DNA from: Ketobacter alkanivorans
Lineage (GTDB): Bacteria > Pseudomonadota > Gammaproteobacteria > Pseudomonadales > Ketobacteraceae
DNA length: 64,000 bases
Assembly (NCBI RefSeq): GCF_002863865.1
Contig: NZ_CP022684.1
Span: 2,943,501-3,007,500, forward strand
Direction: 5' to 3'
The notes below the pieces were generated by a model. It did not search any database and was not told the origin of the DNA. It worked only from the letters and a program-made list of their open reading frames with translations. A program made the position numbers and the translations under genes. Of the stretch, positions 18,340 to 26,507 are shown piece by piece. Numbering within the stretch: position 1 is the stretch's first letter; every line of letters begins with the position of its first letter.

Positions 18340-19728
18340 TCACCCCTCCAAATTACGCGCCATCTGCCGTAATTCATCTTTTTGTGCCACCACCCGGTTG
18401 ATGACTTGCAGAGCGTCAACCGGCGAGATACCCAGTTCTTCGTACACTTTATCATCCAGATCATGCACCGGGCCTTGTATCAGGCCGACGCTGCGCAGCA
18501 ATTGATTGCTGGCGTAGAGCAGACGGGCGTAGAGGTTGTAATCACCCTGATAGTCCGGGTAGTTCTGCCAGCGCAGTGCCTGGATGACTTCTTCGGGCAT
18601 GCTCCAGCAATCCATTAGCTGACTGGCCAGGGTTTCGCGATCCACGCTCAGTATGTGTTGTTCGATGAGGTGGGGGTCGACGTGGCTGTTGGCTTCGATG
18701 TTGCGACAAATAACGTTGAAGTAGGGGGGGAATATATGGGCCAGCACCAGGTAGCCGTAGTTGGACAGTAGTCCGCTCAGGTAGGCCAGCCCGATGGAGG
18801 GGCGACGTTCGGAGGGCATGGCTTTGACCAGTCCTTCCATGGTCACGGCGCAGTAGACGGATTGCTGCCAGAATGGGGTGACGCCGTGGGGGCCATCCTG
18901 GGGCAGTTTGAGGGTGCGGCCCAAGGCCAGGCCCAGCGCCAGGTTGATAACCAGATCAAAACCCAATACCCGCACCACGGCATCGTGCACGGATTTGATG
19001 GCACCGGGGGCGGCGTAATAGGGGGAGCTGGCCCAGCTCACTACTTGCGCGGCCAGGCTGGGATCTCTTTCTACCAGTTCTGCCAGTTCACCCACACCGG
19101 CTTCCGGATCGATGCGCAGCTGAATGATTTGTTCAGCGGTTTCCGGCAGCGGGGGCATTTCCAGGGTTTCTTCCAGGCGGCGCTGGATGCGCAGTTTGGT
19201 AAACCGCTGCACGGAGCTTTCTACGGCGGCACGGTCGTTGTCATTAGGGGTGAGGCGATTCAGGCTGATGCAGAAATCCGCGATGCTGCCATGGCTCACC
19301 AGTTTGGCAAATTCTGATTGGGTCAACTTCAGGTGTTGGCCGCTGATGCTCATCTCCAGGTACAGGCTGTCGGCTTCGATCAGGCGTTTTTCCACCACCA
19401 ATGGCAGGCTGTCGTTGAGGGGGAACGCCGGCAGTTGTTCCAGGCCCTGGGAGCGCGCCATCTCTTCGTGTTGCTGGGGGGTGATGGCAACCAGGTTGCG
19501 GCCCTTGAGTTCACTGAGCCGGGATAGATCCAGCAGGCTGTCGGCCGGGATCAGGGCCTGCAGGTGGCCCAGTGAATCCTGCAGCACCACCAGTTTTACG
19601 ATTTGGCTGGGGCTGGCCTGTTCACTGCTGCAGAGCTGGTGCAGGGGGGCTATTTCTGCCGCTTCGATGATTTGGTAGTCGATTCCCTGGGAGCTGAGTC
19701 GCTCGCTCACGGATGGGGGTAGGGGCAT
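18340..19728 (-). CDS. HDOD-domain signalling protein with N-terminal YbaK-like domain
   Basis: 462 aa from the ATG at 19728, chosen because GAGGT stands 7 bases upstream; the longer frame to 19866 runs into the rsmD end. Residues 1-150 look like a YbaK/aminoacyl-tRNA deacylase-like fold (SERLSSQGIDYQIIE, IVKLVVLQDS, ELKGRNLVAITPQ). Residues ~200-440 are an HDOD domain, with MPPLPETAEQIIQLRIDPEAG at the start and LVERDPSLAAQVVSWASSPYY. HDOD proteins lack the HD metal residues and usually act in signalling or motility regulation. It is 116 bases downstream of rsmD on the same strand. Confidence 0.8.
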   Translation of the reverse strand: MPLPPSVSERLSSQGIDYQIIEAAEIAPLHQLCSSEQASPSQIVKLVVLQDSLGHLQALIPADSLLDLSRLSELKGRNLVAITPQQHEEMARSQGLEQLPAFPLNDSLPLVVEKRLIEADSLYLEMSISGQHLKLTQSEFAKLVSHGSIADFCISLNRLTPNDNDRAAVESSVQRFTKLRIQRRLEETLEMPPLPETAEQIIQLRIDPEAGVGELAELVERDPSLAAQVVSWASSPYYAAPGAIKSVHDAVVRVLGFDLVINLALGLALGRTLKLPQDGPHGVTPFWQQSVYCAVTMEGLVKAMPSERRPSIGLAYLSGLLSNYGYLVLAHIFPPYFNVICRNIEANSHVDPHLIEQHILSVDRETLASQLMDCWSMPEEVIQALRWQNYPDYQGDYNLYARLLYASNQLLRSVGLIQGPVHDLDDKVYEELGISPVDALQVINRVVAQKDELRQMARNLEG

Positions 19729-19844
19729 GCTACTTACCTCACAATGTGCCATGCCACTAAGCATAGTAGCGGCTGCGAATGCTGCCACATGAGGTATATA
19801 CCGTGTTTTGTGCAAATTGTGGTGTATGTGACTGATTTGGCAGG

Positions 19845-20462
19845 TTAGGGCCTGGGGGTGGGGCATTCCAGCAAGAAAAAAATCTTATTCTTGGCGGTTT
19901 TTTGTTTAATCACGTGCCAGTGCTCTGGCAGTCGGCTGGCGTTGAAGTCGGCTTCTGCTTCGAGGTAGAGTTTGGTTTCCGGTTTGATAAAGCCCTGATA
20001 TTCCAGCAGATACAGGCAGGGTTGCAGCAGGTCTTTGTGGAATGGGGGGTCGAGGAAGATCAGATCGTAGGCCTCAACCGCGAGGTCGGTGGCCGCTTGG
20101 GCCTGTTGCTTGAGCCAGGCCTCGGCGGCGCGATGGTGTACTCCGGCTTGCTGGCAGCCCAGTGTTTTCAGGTGCTCGCGGATATTCTGCGCGGCCTGGG
20201 GGCTGGCATCTACAAAGTCCACATGGCGGGCACCCCGGGACAGGGCTTCCAGCCCGAGGGCCCCGCTGCCGGCGAACAGATCAAGACAGCGGGCACCTTC
20301 CACATCAAACATCAGCCAGTTGAACAGGGTTTCCCGATAACGGTCGAGGGTGGGGCGCAAGCCTTCTTCTGCCGTGAAGCTGAGGCGGCGGCCTCGCCAC
20401 TGGCCGCCGATGATGCGCAGTTCGCCTTTGCTGGCGGGGCTGGTTTTGGATCTTGGGCTCAC
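19845..20462 (-). CDS. rsmD: 16S rRNA (guanine(966)-N2)-methyltransferase RsmD
   Basis: 205 aa SAM-dependent enzyme that methylates G966 of 16S rRNA. Motif I is LDLFAGSGALGLEALSRGA and the catalytic N-methyltransferase motif is LIFLDPPFH (DPPF). N-terminal IIGGQWRGRRL and RPTLDRYRETLFNWL are RsmD hallmarks. It overlaps the stop of the upstream M16 gene by 4 bases, which matches the Pseudomonas order M16-M16-rsmD divergent from ftsY. Confidence 0.95.
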   Translation of the reverse strand: MSPRSKTSPASKGELRIIGGQWRGRRLSFTAEEGLRPTLDRYRETLFNWLMFDVEGARCLDLFAGSGALGLEALSRGARHVDFVDASPQAAQNIREHLKTLGCQQAGVHHRAAEAWLKQQAQAATDLAVEAYDLIFLDPPFHKDLLQPCLYLLEYQGFIKPETKLYLEAEADFNASRLPEHWHVIKQKTAKNKIFFLLECPTPRP

Positions 20463-21949
20463 TGCTGGGTATCGCCTTTGCTGGCGGTCTGGCCTGCGGT
20501 GATGGTGAGCAGGGCGTTGGGGTTGACCACGCGCTGGAATGCTTTGCGGATAGCCTGGGCGTCCACGGCCTCGATCTGGCCGATGTAGGTGTCCAGATAG
20601 TTGAGGGGCAGGTTGTAGAATCCGATTAAGCCGAGGTAGTCCACGATGTTGCTGTTACTGGCGGTTTGCAGGGGAAAGCTGCCCAGGATATGGCGTTTGG
20701 CATCGTCCAGTTCTTGGTCGGTGGGGCCGTTTTTCACAAACTCGCCCAGGGTCTGGTTGAGCAGGGTCAGGGCTTGTTGGGTTTGATCGTTACGGGTTTG
20801 CAGGTTGATCAGGAATGGCCCTTGGCTGGCCATGGGAATGAAATGGCTGTACACGCTGTAGGCCAGGCCGTTGTCCTGGCGGATGATTTTGTTAAGGCGG
20901 GCGCTGAAACCACCGGCACCGAGGATTTCGTTGCCGACGTAAAGCGCAAACCAGTCTGGGTCACCCCGTTTTACCCCCAGGCCGCCTACCATGATGTGGG
21001 TTTGGCTGGAGGGGAATTCCACATGCTGGGTTTTGCTTTGCGGCAGGCTGGTGGCTGCTTGCAGCGGTGGTGCGGCTTGGCCCACCGGCAGTTGCTTATC
21101 CAGTTGCAGGGCAATCAGTTCGGCCTGGGTGCGGTCAATGGCACCGATCATGGCGATCACCATGTTGCTGGCTACGTAGTGGCTGCTGTGGAAACGGCGC
21201 AGATCTTCGCCGTTGATGCGGGTCAGGCTGTCTTCGGTGCCGTTGGGGGGAATGCCATAGGGCAGGTCGCCATAGAGGCCTTCAAAAAAGGCTTTTTGAG
21301 CCAGTGCGCCGGGGCTTTGCTGTTCTTGTTGCAGGCCCAGCAGCATCTGCCCGCGCAGCCGCTCCAGGCTGCTTTCCGGAAAGGTGGGTTGGGCCACCAC
21401 ATCGTAGAACAGGGTCAGGGCGGGATCTCGGTATTGTGGGTCAGACAGGGTGCGCAGGCTGACCACGGCCATGTCACGATAGGAGCCGGTGTTGATGTTG
21501 GCGCCCAACCCTTCAAAGGTGCGAGCGATGGTATCGACATCGGCGATGCCAGCACCTTCGGTGAGCATGGCATTGGTGATGCTGGCCAGGCCGGGTAAAT
21601 CCCCATCACGGGCGGCTCCGGCGTCAAACACCACGCGCACGTCCAGCATGGGAATCTCCGGTGCCTGTACGAACAATACTTTGGCCCCGTTGGGTGTGTT
21701 CCAGGCTTCGATGCGCACTTTGTAGGGCTTGCTTTTGGCGTTCTCGATCATCTCCAGCGAGGTCAGTTTGAGGCCGTCCTCCCGTTCCTGCAGGGTTTCG
21801 CTTGACTGGCTGGGGAGGATCAACGGCCCTGGCTCTACGGAGCCGGGCTTGCGGCTGCCGGGCAGGTTGTACAGCACCACGATGAAGAGGGTGATCACCA
21901 GAGTCATGATGCTGAGGGTTTTGCGGCTGATGCGGCTTTCTTCACTCAT
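20459..21949 (-). CDS. M16-family peptidase homologue, non-catalytic partner subunit
   Basis: 496 aa from the ATG at 21949. A single N-terminal membrane segment (about residues 13-30) anchors it on the periplasmic side. The M16 fold is clear (LPGLASITNAMLTEGAG, YRDMAVVSLRTLS, FHSSHYVASNMVIAMIG), but the zinc motif HxxEH is replaced in LPGLASITNAML, so it cannot bind zinc in the usual way. Such proteins pair with the active M16 subunit encoded just upstream (21979-23346). Its stop overlaps rsmD by 4 bases. Confidence 0.88.
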   Translation of the reverse strand: MSEESRISRKTLSIMTLVITLFIVVLYNLPGSRKPGSVEPGPLILPSQSSETLQEREDGLKLTSLEMIENAKSKPYKVRIEAWNTPNGAKVLFVQAPEIPMLDVRVVFDAGAARDGDLPGLASITNAMLTEGAGIADVDTIARTFEGLGANINTGSYRDMAVVSLRTLSDPQYRDPALTLFYDVVAQPTFPESSLERLRGQMLLGLQQEQQSPGALAQKAFFEGLYGDLPYGIPPNGTEDSLTRINGEDLRRFHSSHYVASNMVIAMIGAIDRTQAELIALQLDKQLPVGQAAPPLQAATSLPQSKTQHVEFPSSQTHIMVGGLGVKRGDPDWFALYVGNEILGAGGFSARLNKIIRQDNGLAYSVYSHFIPMASQGPFLINLQTRNDQTQQALTLLNQTLGEFVKNGPTDQELDDAKRHILGSFPLQTASNSNIVDYLGLIGFYNLPLNYLDTYIGQIEAVDAQAIRKAFQRVVNPNALLTITAGQTASKGDTQQ

Positions 21950-21978
21950 ATTTATTTGCAATCCTTATGGGCATCATT

Positions 21979-23346
21979 TTAAAGCGGCTGGGGTTTCAGC
22001 ACGGCCACGGTTCGGTTGGCAGGTATCAGATATTTGCGGGCGACAGCCTGAATCTGTTCGGGGGTGATGGCGGCCAGTTTTTCAACCAGGGCGTCGGCTT
22101 CGCGCCAGCTGCGGCCGATGGCTTCCATGCGGCCAATCTGATTGGCCTGGCTGGAAATGGAATCCTGCTGATAGACAATGCCGGAGATGATCTGGGCTTT
22201 CACCCGTTCCAGTTCGTCCGGGTCAGCCAGTTCCGTTTGCAGCCGTTCGATTTGTTCGTAAAAGGCCGCCTCCAGTTGCTCGATCGAGTAATCGTTGGAG
22301 GGCACGCCGCTGAAGTAAAACAAGGAATCCCCCAGGGACACGCCACCGTAACCGGCTCCGGCGCTGGCAGCAATGCGCTGATTGCGCACCATCTCGGTTT
22401 CGATGCGGGCACCATAGCCACCGTCGAGTACGCCGTTTAACATTTGCAGGGCATAGATGTCGGATTCATCCTCGGCGGTATTGATGCTGGGCACATTGTA
22501 GCCAATCAGCAGGGTAGGGATCTTGGCCGGGATGGCAACCTCAATGCGGCGTTCGCCATTACCCTGAATTTCACGGTTAAGGGGTCGCTTGGGCACATCC
22601 CCAGCGGGAATGACACCGAAATAGCGCGACGCCAACTCAAACACTTCCGGTGCCTTCACATCCCCCACCACCACCAAAATGGCGTTGTTGGGCACATACC
22701 ACTTTTTATACCAGTTCCGCGCATCCTGAGCGGTCATATTGTCCAGGTCATGCATCCAGCCAATGACCGGGTTGTGATAGCCGGAAGACACGTAAGCCGC
22801 GGCCATAAAGCGTTCGTAGGCCACGGCATTGGGTTTGTCGTCGGTGCGCAGACGACGCTCTTCCTTCACCACCTCAATCTCTTTGGCGAACTCATCGTCT
22901 GGCATGATGGCGTTCTGCATGCGATCGGCTTCCAGTTCGAGACTGAGAGGCAGATTGTTGGCGCTCATCACCTGGTAATAACCGGTGTAATCGTACGAGG
23001 TGAAGGCATTCTCGCTGCCGCCATAGTTGGCGATCAGTTTGGAAAACTCGCCGCTGGGCACTTTGTCGGTGCCTTTGAACATCAAATGTTCCAGCACGTG
23101 GGATACACCGGTTACCCCGGCATGTTCATAGCTCGACCCGACTTTGTACCAAACCTGAGACACCATGACCGGCGCGCGGTGATCCTCCCGCACGATGATC
23201 TTCATGCCGTTATCCAGGGTGTGGGTAAAGGTGCGATCTGCAGCCGAGAGGCGGCCAGTGGCCTGCGCCGAGGCCAGTAGCGGTGCGCTGGTAAGCAGGC
23301 CGGTCAGGGCCAGAATCAGGGTTGTGCGTTGTTTTAATATCACCAT
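21979..23346 (-). CDS. M16-family zinc metallopeptidase, catalytic subunit, exported
   Basis: 455 aa with a signal peptide (LILALTGLLTSAPLLASAQA). The inverted zinc motif HVLEH is at residues 83-87, with the third ligand in EIEVVKEERRLRTDD downstream. C-terminal M16 domain text includes KWYVPNNAILVVVGDV and GVLDGGYGARIETEMV. Periplasmic processing protease; substrate unknown. It forms an operon with the inactive homologue (30-base gap) and rsmD, and is divergent from ftsY across a 236-base interval. Confidence 0.92.
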   Translation of the reverse strand: MVILKQRTTLILALTGLLTSAPLLASAQATGRLSAADRTFTHTLDNGMKIIVREDHRAPVMVSQVWYKVGSSYEHAGVTGVSHVLEHLMFKGTDKVPSGEFSKLIANYGGSENAFTSYDYTGYYQVMSANNLPLSLELEADRMQNAIMPDDEFAKEIEVVKEERRLRTDDKPNAVAYERFMAAAYVSSGYHNPVIGWMHDLDNMTAQDARNWYKKWYVPNNAILVVVGDVKAPEVFELASRYFGVIPAGDVPKRPLNREIQGNGERRIEVAIPAKIPTLLIGYNVPSINTAEDESDIYALQMLNGVLDGGYGARIETEMVRNQRIAASAGAGYGGVSLGDSLFYFSGVPSNDYSIEQLEAAFYEQIERLQTELADPDELERVKAQIISGIVYQQDSISSQANQIGRMEAIGRSWREADALVEKLAAITPEQIQAVARKYLIPANRTVAVLKPQPL

Positions 23347-23582
23347 CGTTATTCGTCTTATAGCAAAAGGGATGGGTGTGCGAGCAGTATGAGACAGCGA
23401 TTATGCGCTGAAATTCAGTGTGGTGCAGTGCCAATTTGCCTTGGGCAACGACAAGCCAAACTCCCCGGGGCGGAAATTTTACCATTCTTCTTGCTGGGTT
23501 ATTTAGCTGCTGAGTCATATTCAAACAAATGATAGGATACTGGCCAGCGAATTGGACTGAAAAACGATTTCGAGGTTGTATC

Positions 23583-24743
23583 ATGGTTAACCCCGCTCAC
23601 GAAGCTGCCGTATTTGAGCGCATGTTCGGACCGGATGCCTATGCCCTGCGCGGACCGCAGGTGCTGACTGAACAGGCTCTGTTTGCCCGCTTCTTTGATG
23701 CCGAGGCCGCCAATCAGGCGTTGATGGCACCACCGATGGAGGTGGTTGCTCCCCCCGAGCCTGCAGCTGCGGCAGTCAAGCCTGGCGTTGATGTGACGCC
23801 CAAGCCGGTTGCCGAGCCAGTTTCGTTCTTTGCTCGAGTTAAGCAAGGCCTGGGGCGCACCCGAGCGGGGTTGAGTGATGGTCTGGCTGGTTTGCTGATG
23901 GGCAAGAAGGCCATTAACGACGACCTGCTGGAAGAAATCGAAACCCAGCTGTTGGTGGCCGATGTGGGTATGCACGCCGCCACCGCAATCATTGCAGCCA
24001 TCACAGAGCGTATGAATCGCCAGGAACTGAAAGATTCCGATGCGTTGTATGACGCCCTGCAGCAAGAGATGGCCGCTATCCTGCGTCGCTCCGACGACGG
24101 CGGCGGCTTGCAGATCGACAGCAGTAAAGCCCCTTATGTGATCCTGATGGTGGGTGTAAACGGCGTTGGCAAAACCACCACCATCGGCAAACTGGCGAAA
24201 AAACTGCAACAGGAAGGCAAATCCGTGATGCTGGCGGCAGGGGACACCTTCCGTGCTGCCGCAGTGGAGCAGCTGCAGGTATGGGGCGAGCGCAACAATA
24301 TTCCCGTGGTGGCGCAACACACCGGTGCCGATAGCGCCTCGGTGATTTTTGATGCCCTGCAATCGGCTCAGTCGAAAGGGGTTGATGTGTTGATTGCTGA
24401 CACCGCCGGCCGCCTGCATACCAAAAGTAACCTTATGGATGAGCTATCCAAGGTTAAGCGGGTGATGGGCAAGCTCGATGGCAGCGCACCCCACGAAGTC
24501 ATGTTGGTGCTGGATGCCGGAACCGGTCAAAATGCCCTCAACCAGGCGGAGCAGTTCCACCAGGCGGTGGGGGTTACCGGTATTACCCTGACCAAGCTGG
24601 ACGGCACCGCCAAGGGTGGTATCGTGTTCGCCATTGCCTCCAAAATGGGCTTGCCGATCCGTTTTATCGGGGTGGGTGAGCAGATTGACGATCTGCGCCC
24701 GTTCCAGGCGGATGAGTTTGTTCGCGCTTTGTTTGATCGCTGA
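23583..24743 (+). CDS. ftsY: Signal recognition particle receptor FtsY
   Basis: 386 aa from the ATG at 23583. GTPase receptor that docks SRP-ribosome complexes at the inner membrane. G1 GVNGVGKTTTIGKLA, DTAGRLHTKSNLM and TKLDGTAKGG are all present, with the N domain (about residues 85-170) before them. The N-terminal A region (about 80 residues, Pro/Ala/Glu/Val rich) is short compared with the long acidic A domain of E. coli FtsY. It heads the ftsY-ftsE-ftsX group, with 50 bases to ftsE. Confidence 0.96.
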   Translation: MVNPAHEAAVFERMFGPDAYALRGPQVLTEQALFARFFDAEAANQALMAPPMEVVAPPEPAAAAVKPGVDVTPKPVAEPVSFFARVKQGLGRTRAGLSDGLAGLLMGKKAINDDLLEEIETQLLVADVGMHAATAIIAAITERMNRQELKDSDALYDALQQEMAAILRRSDDGGGLQIDSSKAPYVILMVGVNGVGKTTTIGKLAKKLQQEGKSVMLAAGDTFRAAAVEQLQVWGERNNIPVVAQHTGADSASVIFDALQSAQSKGVDVLIADTAGRLHTKSNLMDELSKVKRVMGKLDGSAPHEVMLVLDAGTGQNALNQAEQFHQAVGVTGITLTKLDGTAKGGIVFAIASKMGLPIRFIGVGEQIDDLRPFQADEFVRALFDR

Positions 24744-24793
24744 GCCGGGGCGCTTCGAATGTTGCACTGCCATCGGTACGAAATGCGGGAAAT

Positions 24794-25504
24794 ATGATTC
24801 ACTTCCACAAAATCAGTAAACGCTACGAAAACGGTAATGATGCCCTGCTCAACATCAGCTTTGAGTTGGATCAGGGCGAAATCACCTTCCTCACCGGGCA
24901 TTCCGGTGCGGGCAAAAGCACCCTGCTGAAATTGATCATGCTGATCGAGCGGCCCAGCGGCGGACGTCTGATCGTCTGCGACCAGGACACCGCCAAGGTG
25001 GGCCGTTCCGCCATCCCGTTTTACCGGCGTCAGATCGGTATGGTGTTCCAGAACCACCAATTACTGTTTGACCGCACCGTTTACGACAACGTGGCGCTGC
25101 CGCTGATCATCGCAGGCTACCGCCCCCGCGAAACCGGCCGCCGGGTGCGGGCCGCATTGGATAAAGTCGGCCTGCTGGATAAAGAGAACCTTAGCCCAAT
25201 CGCACTGTCTGGTGGAGAGCAGCAGCGCGTGGGTATCGCTCGTGCCGTGGTCAACAAACCGCGCATTCTGATAGCCGATGAGCCAACCGGTAACCTTGAT
25301 CCCGAGCTTTCTGCCGAGATCATGGATCTGTTCGACCAGTTTTCCCAGGTGGGGGTGACCGTGCTGATCGCTACCCACGATCTCGGCCTTATCTCCCGTT
25401 ATGATCATCGATTATTATCGCTGGATTCCGGTCAGCTGATCAGTGATGGCACCGACTCCATCGCGGCCGATCCCCATCATCAGATTTACACCGGGGGTTA
25501 CTGA
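24794..25504 (+). CDS. ftsE: Cell division ATP-binding protein FtsE
   Basis: 236 aa ABC ATPase that with FtsX activates amidases through EnvC-type partners at the septum. Walker A GHSGAGKST, signature LSGGEQQRVGIARA, Walker B ILIADEPTGNLD. N-terminal IHFHKISKRY is typical FtsE. Its stop shares one base with the ftsX start (TGATG), so the pair is translationally coupled. FtsE normally ends around 222 residues; the C-terminus here is slightly longer. Confidence 0.96.
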   Translation: MIHFHKISKRYENGNDALLNISFELDQGEITFLTGHSGAGKSTLLKLIMLIERPSGGRLIVCDQDTAKVGRSAIPFYRRQIGMVFQNHQLLFDRTVYDNVALPLIIAGYRPRETGRRVRAALDKVGLLDKENLSPIALSGGEQQRVGIARAVVNKPRILIADEPTGNLDPELSAEIMDLFDQFSQVGVTVLIATHDLGLISRYDHRLLSLDSGQLISDGTDSIAADPHHQIYTGGY

Positions 25505-26484
25505 TGAATCAGCCAACTGCACCTAAGCCTGCCCCGAAAGGTGCTACCGCCGCAGGCACAACCTTCAGCCAGCGCTTTCAAAGTTGGCGCGAACACCACA
25601 AAGAAGTTGCACTGGAAAGCCTGCGCCGTTTGATGGCAACGCCGCTGCCAACCTTGATGACCATATTGGTGATCGCCATTTCACTGAGCCTGCCTGCCGG
25701 GCTTTACGTTATGTTGAAAAACGCTGAGACCATCAGCAACGATTGGGATGGCAGTGCCCAGATCTCACTGTTTTTGCGTTTTCAGACCAGCGCCGAACAA
25801 GGTCGTAAACTGGCCGACACCCTGGCCAAAAGAAGCGATGTAAAACGCACCGAGTACATCTCCCGCGAGCAGGCATTGGCAGAGTTTCAAGAGCAAAGCG
25901 GGTTCGGTGATCTGCTACAGGAACTGGGGGAAAACCCGCTACCGGCCGTAGTGGTGGTGTATCCCTCGGTGACGGATTTAAATGCAGCCGAAAAGCTGCG
26001 CTCGGATCTGGCCAGGCAAGGGGAAGTGGACTTGGCTCAGCTGGATGCCCAATGGGTGCAGCGCTTGTATGCCATTCTGGAGCTGGGGCGGCGTTTGGTG
26101 GCCGCGCTCAGTATCGGATTGGCTCTGGCGGTGCTGCTGGTCATCATTAACACCATCCGGCTGGCCATCGAAAGCCGTCGCGACGAAATCATCATCGTCA
26201 AACTGGTGGGGGGCACCGATGCCTTCGTGCGCCGCCCGTTTATGTACACCGGTCTGTGGTATGGCTTGGGGGGCTGCCTGATCGCACTGATGCTGATCCA
26301 GACCGTGCTCTGGTGGCTGGATGGCCCGGTGGCTGCCCTGTCTGATCTGTATCGCAGTCAGTTTGAACTGAGCGGCCTGGGGCTGGAAGTCTCCTTCCTT
26401 ATGCTGACAGGCAGCGTTCTGATCGGGCTCGTCGGAGCGCGGCTGGCCGTGAGCCAGCACATTCGCTCCATTGAGCCGGGTTGA
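25504..26484 (+). CDS. ftsX: Cell division membrane protein FtsX
   Basis: 326 aa with a hydrophilic N-terminal tail (~45 residues, Pro/Lys/Ala), one membrane helix, a periplasmic extracellular loop (about 75-175, including ISLFLRFQTSAEQG and KRTEYISREQALAEF) and three C-terminal helices; FtsX/MacB-type permease fold without transport role. It works with FtsE on the adjacent gene. In Pseudomonas rpoH follows directly; here a leftward lipoprotein gene ends 24 bases beyond ftsX. Confidence 0.95.
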   Translation: MNQPTAPKPAPKGATAAGTTFSQRFQSWREHHKEVALESLRRLMATPLPTLMTILVIAISLSLPAGLYVMLKNAETISNDWDGSAQISLFLRFQTSAEQGRKLADTLAKRSDVKRTEYISREQALAEFQEQSGFGDLLQELGENPLPAVVVVYPSVTDLNAAEKLRSDLARQGEVDLAQLDAQWVQRLYAILELGRRLVAALSIGLALAVLLVIINTIRLAIESRRDEIIIVKLVGGTDAFVRRPFMYTGLWYGLGGCLIALMLIQTVLWWLDGPVAALSDLYRSQFELSGLGLEVSFLMLTGSVLIGLVGARLAVSQHIRSIEPG

Positions 26485-26507
26485 TCGCAGGTTTTATTGC
26501 GTCATAC

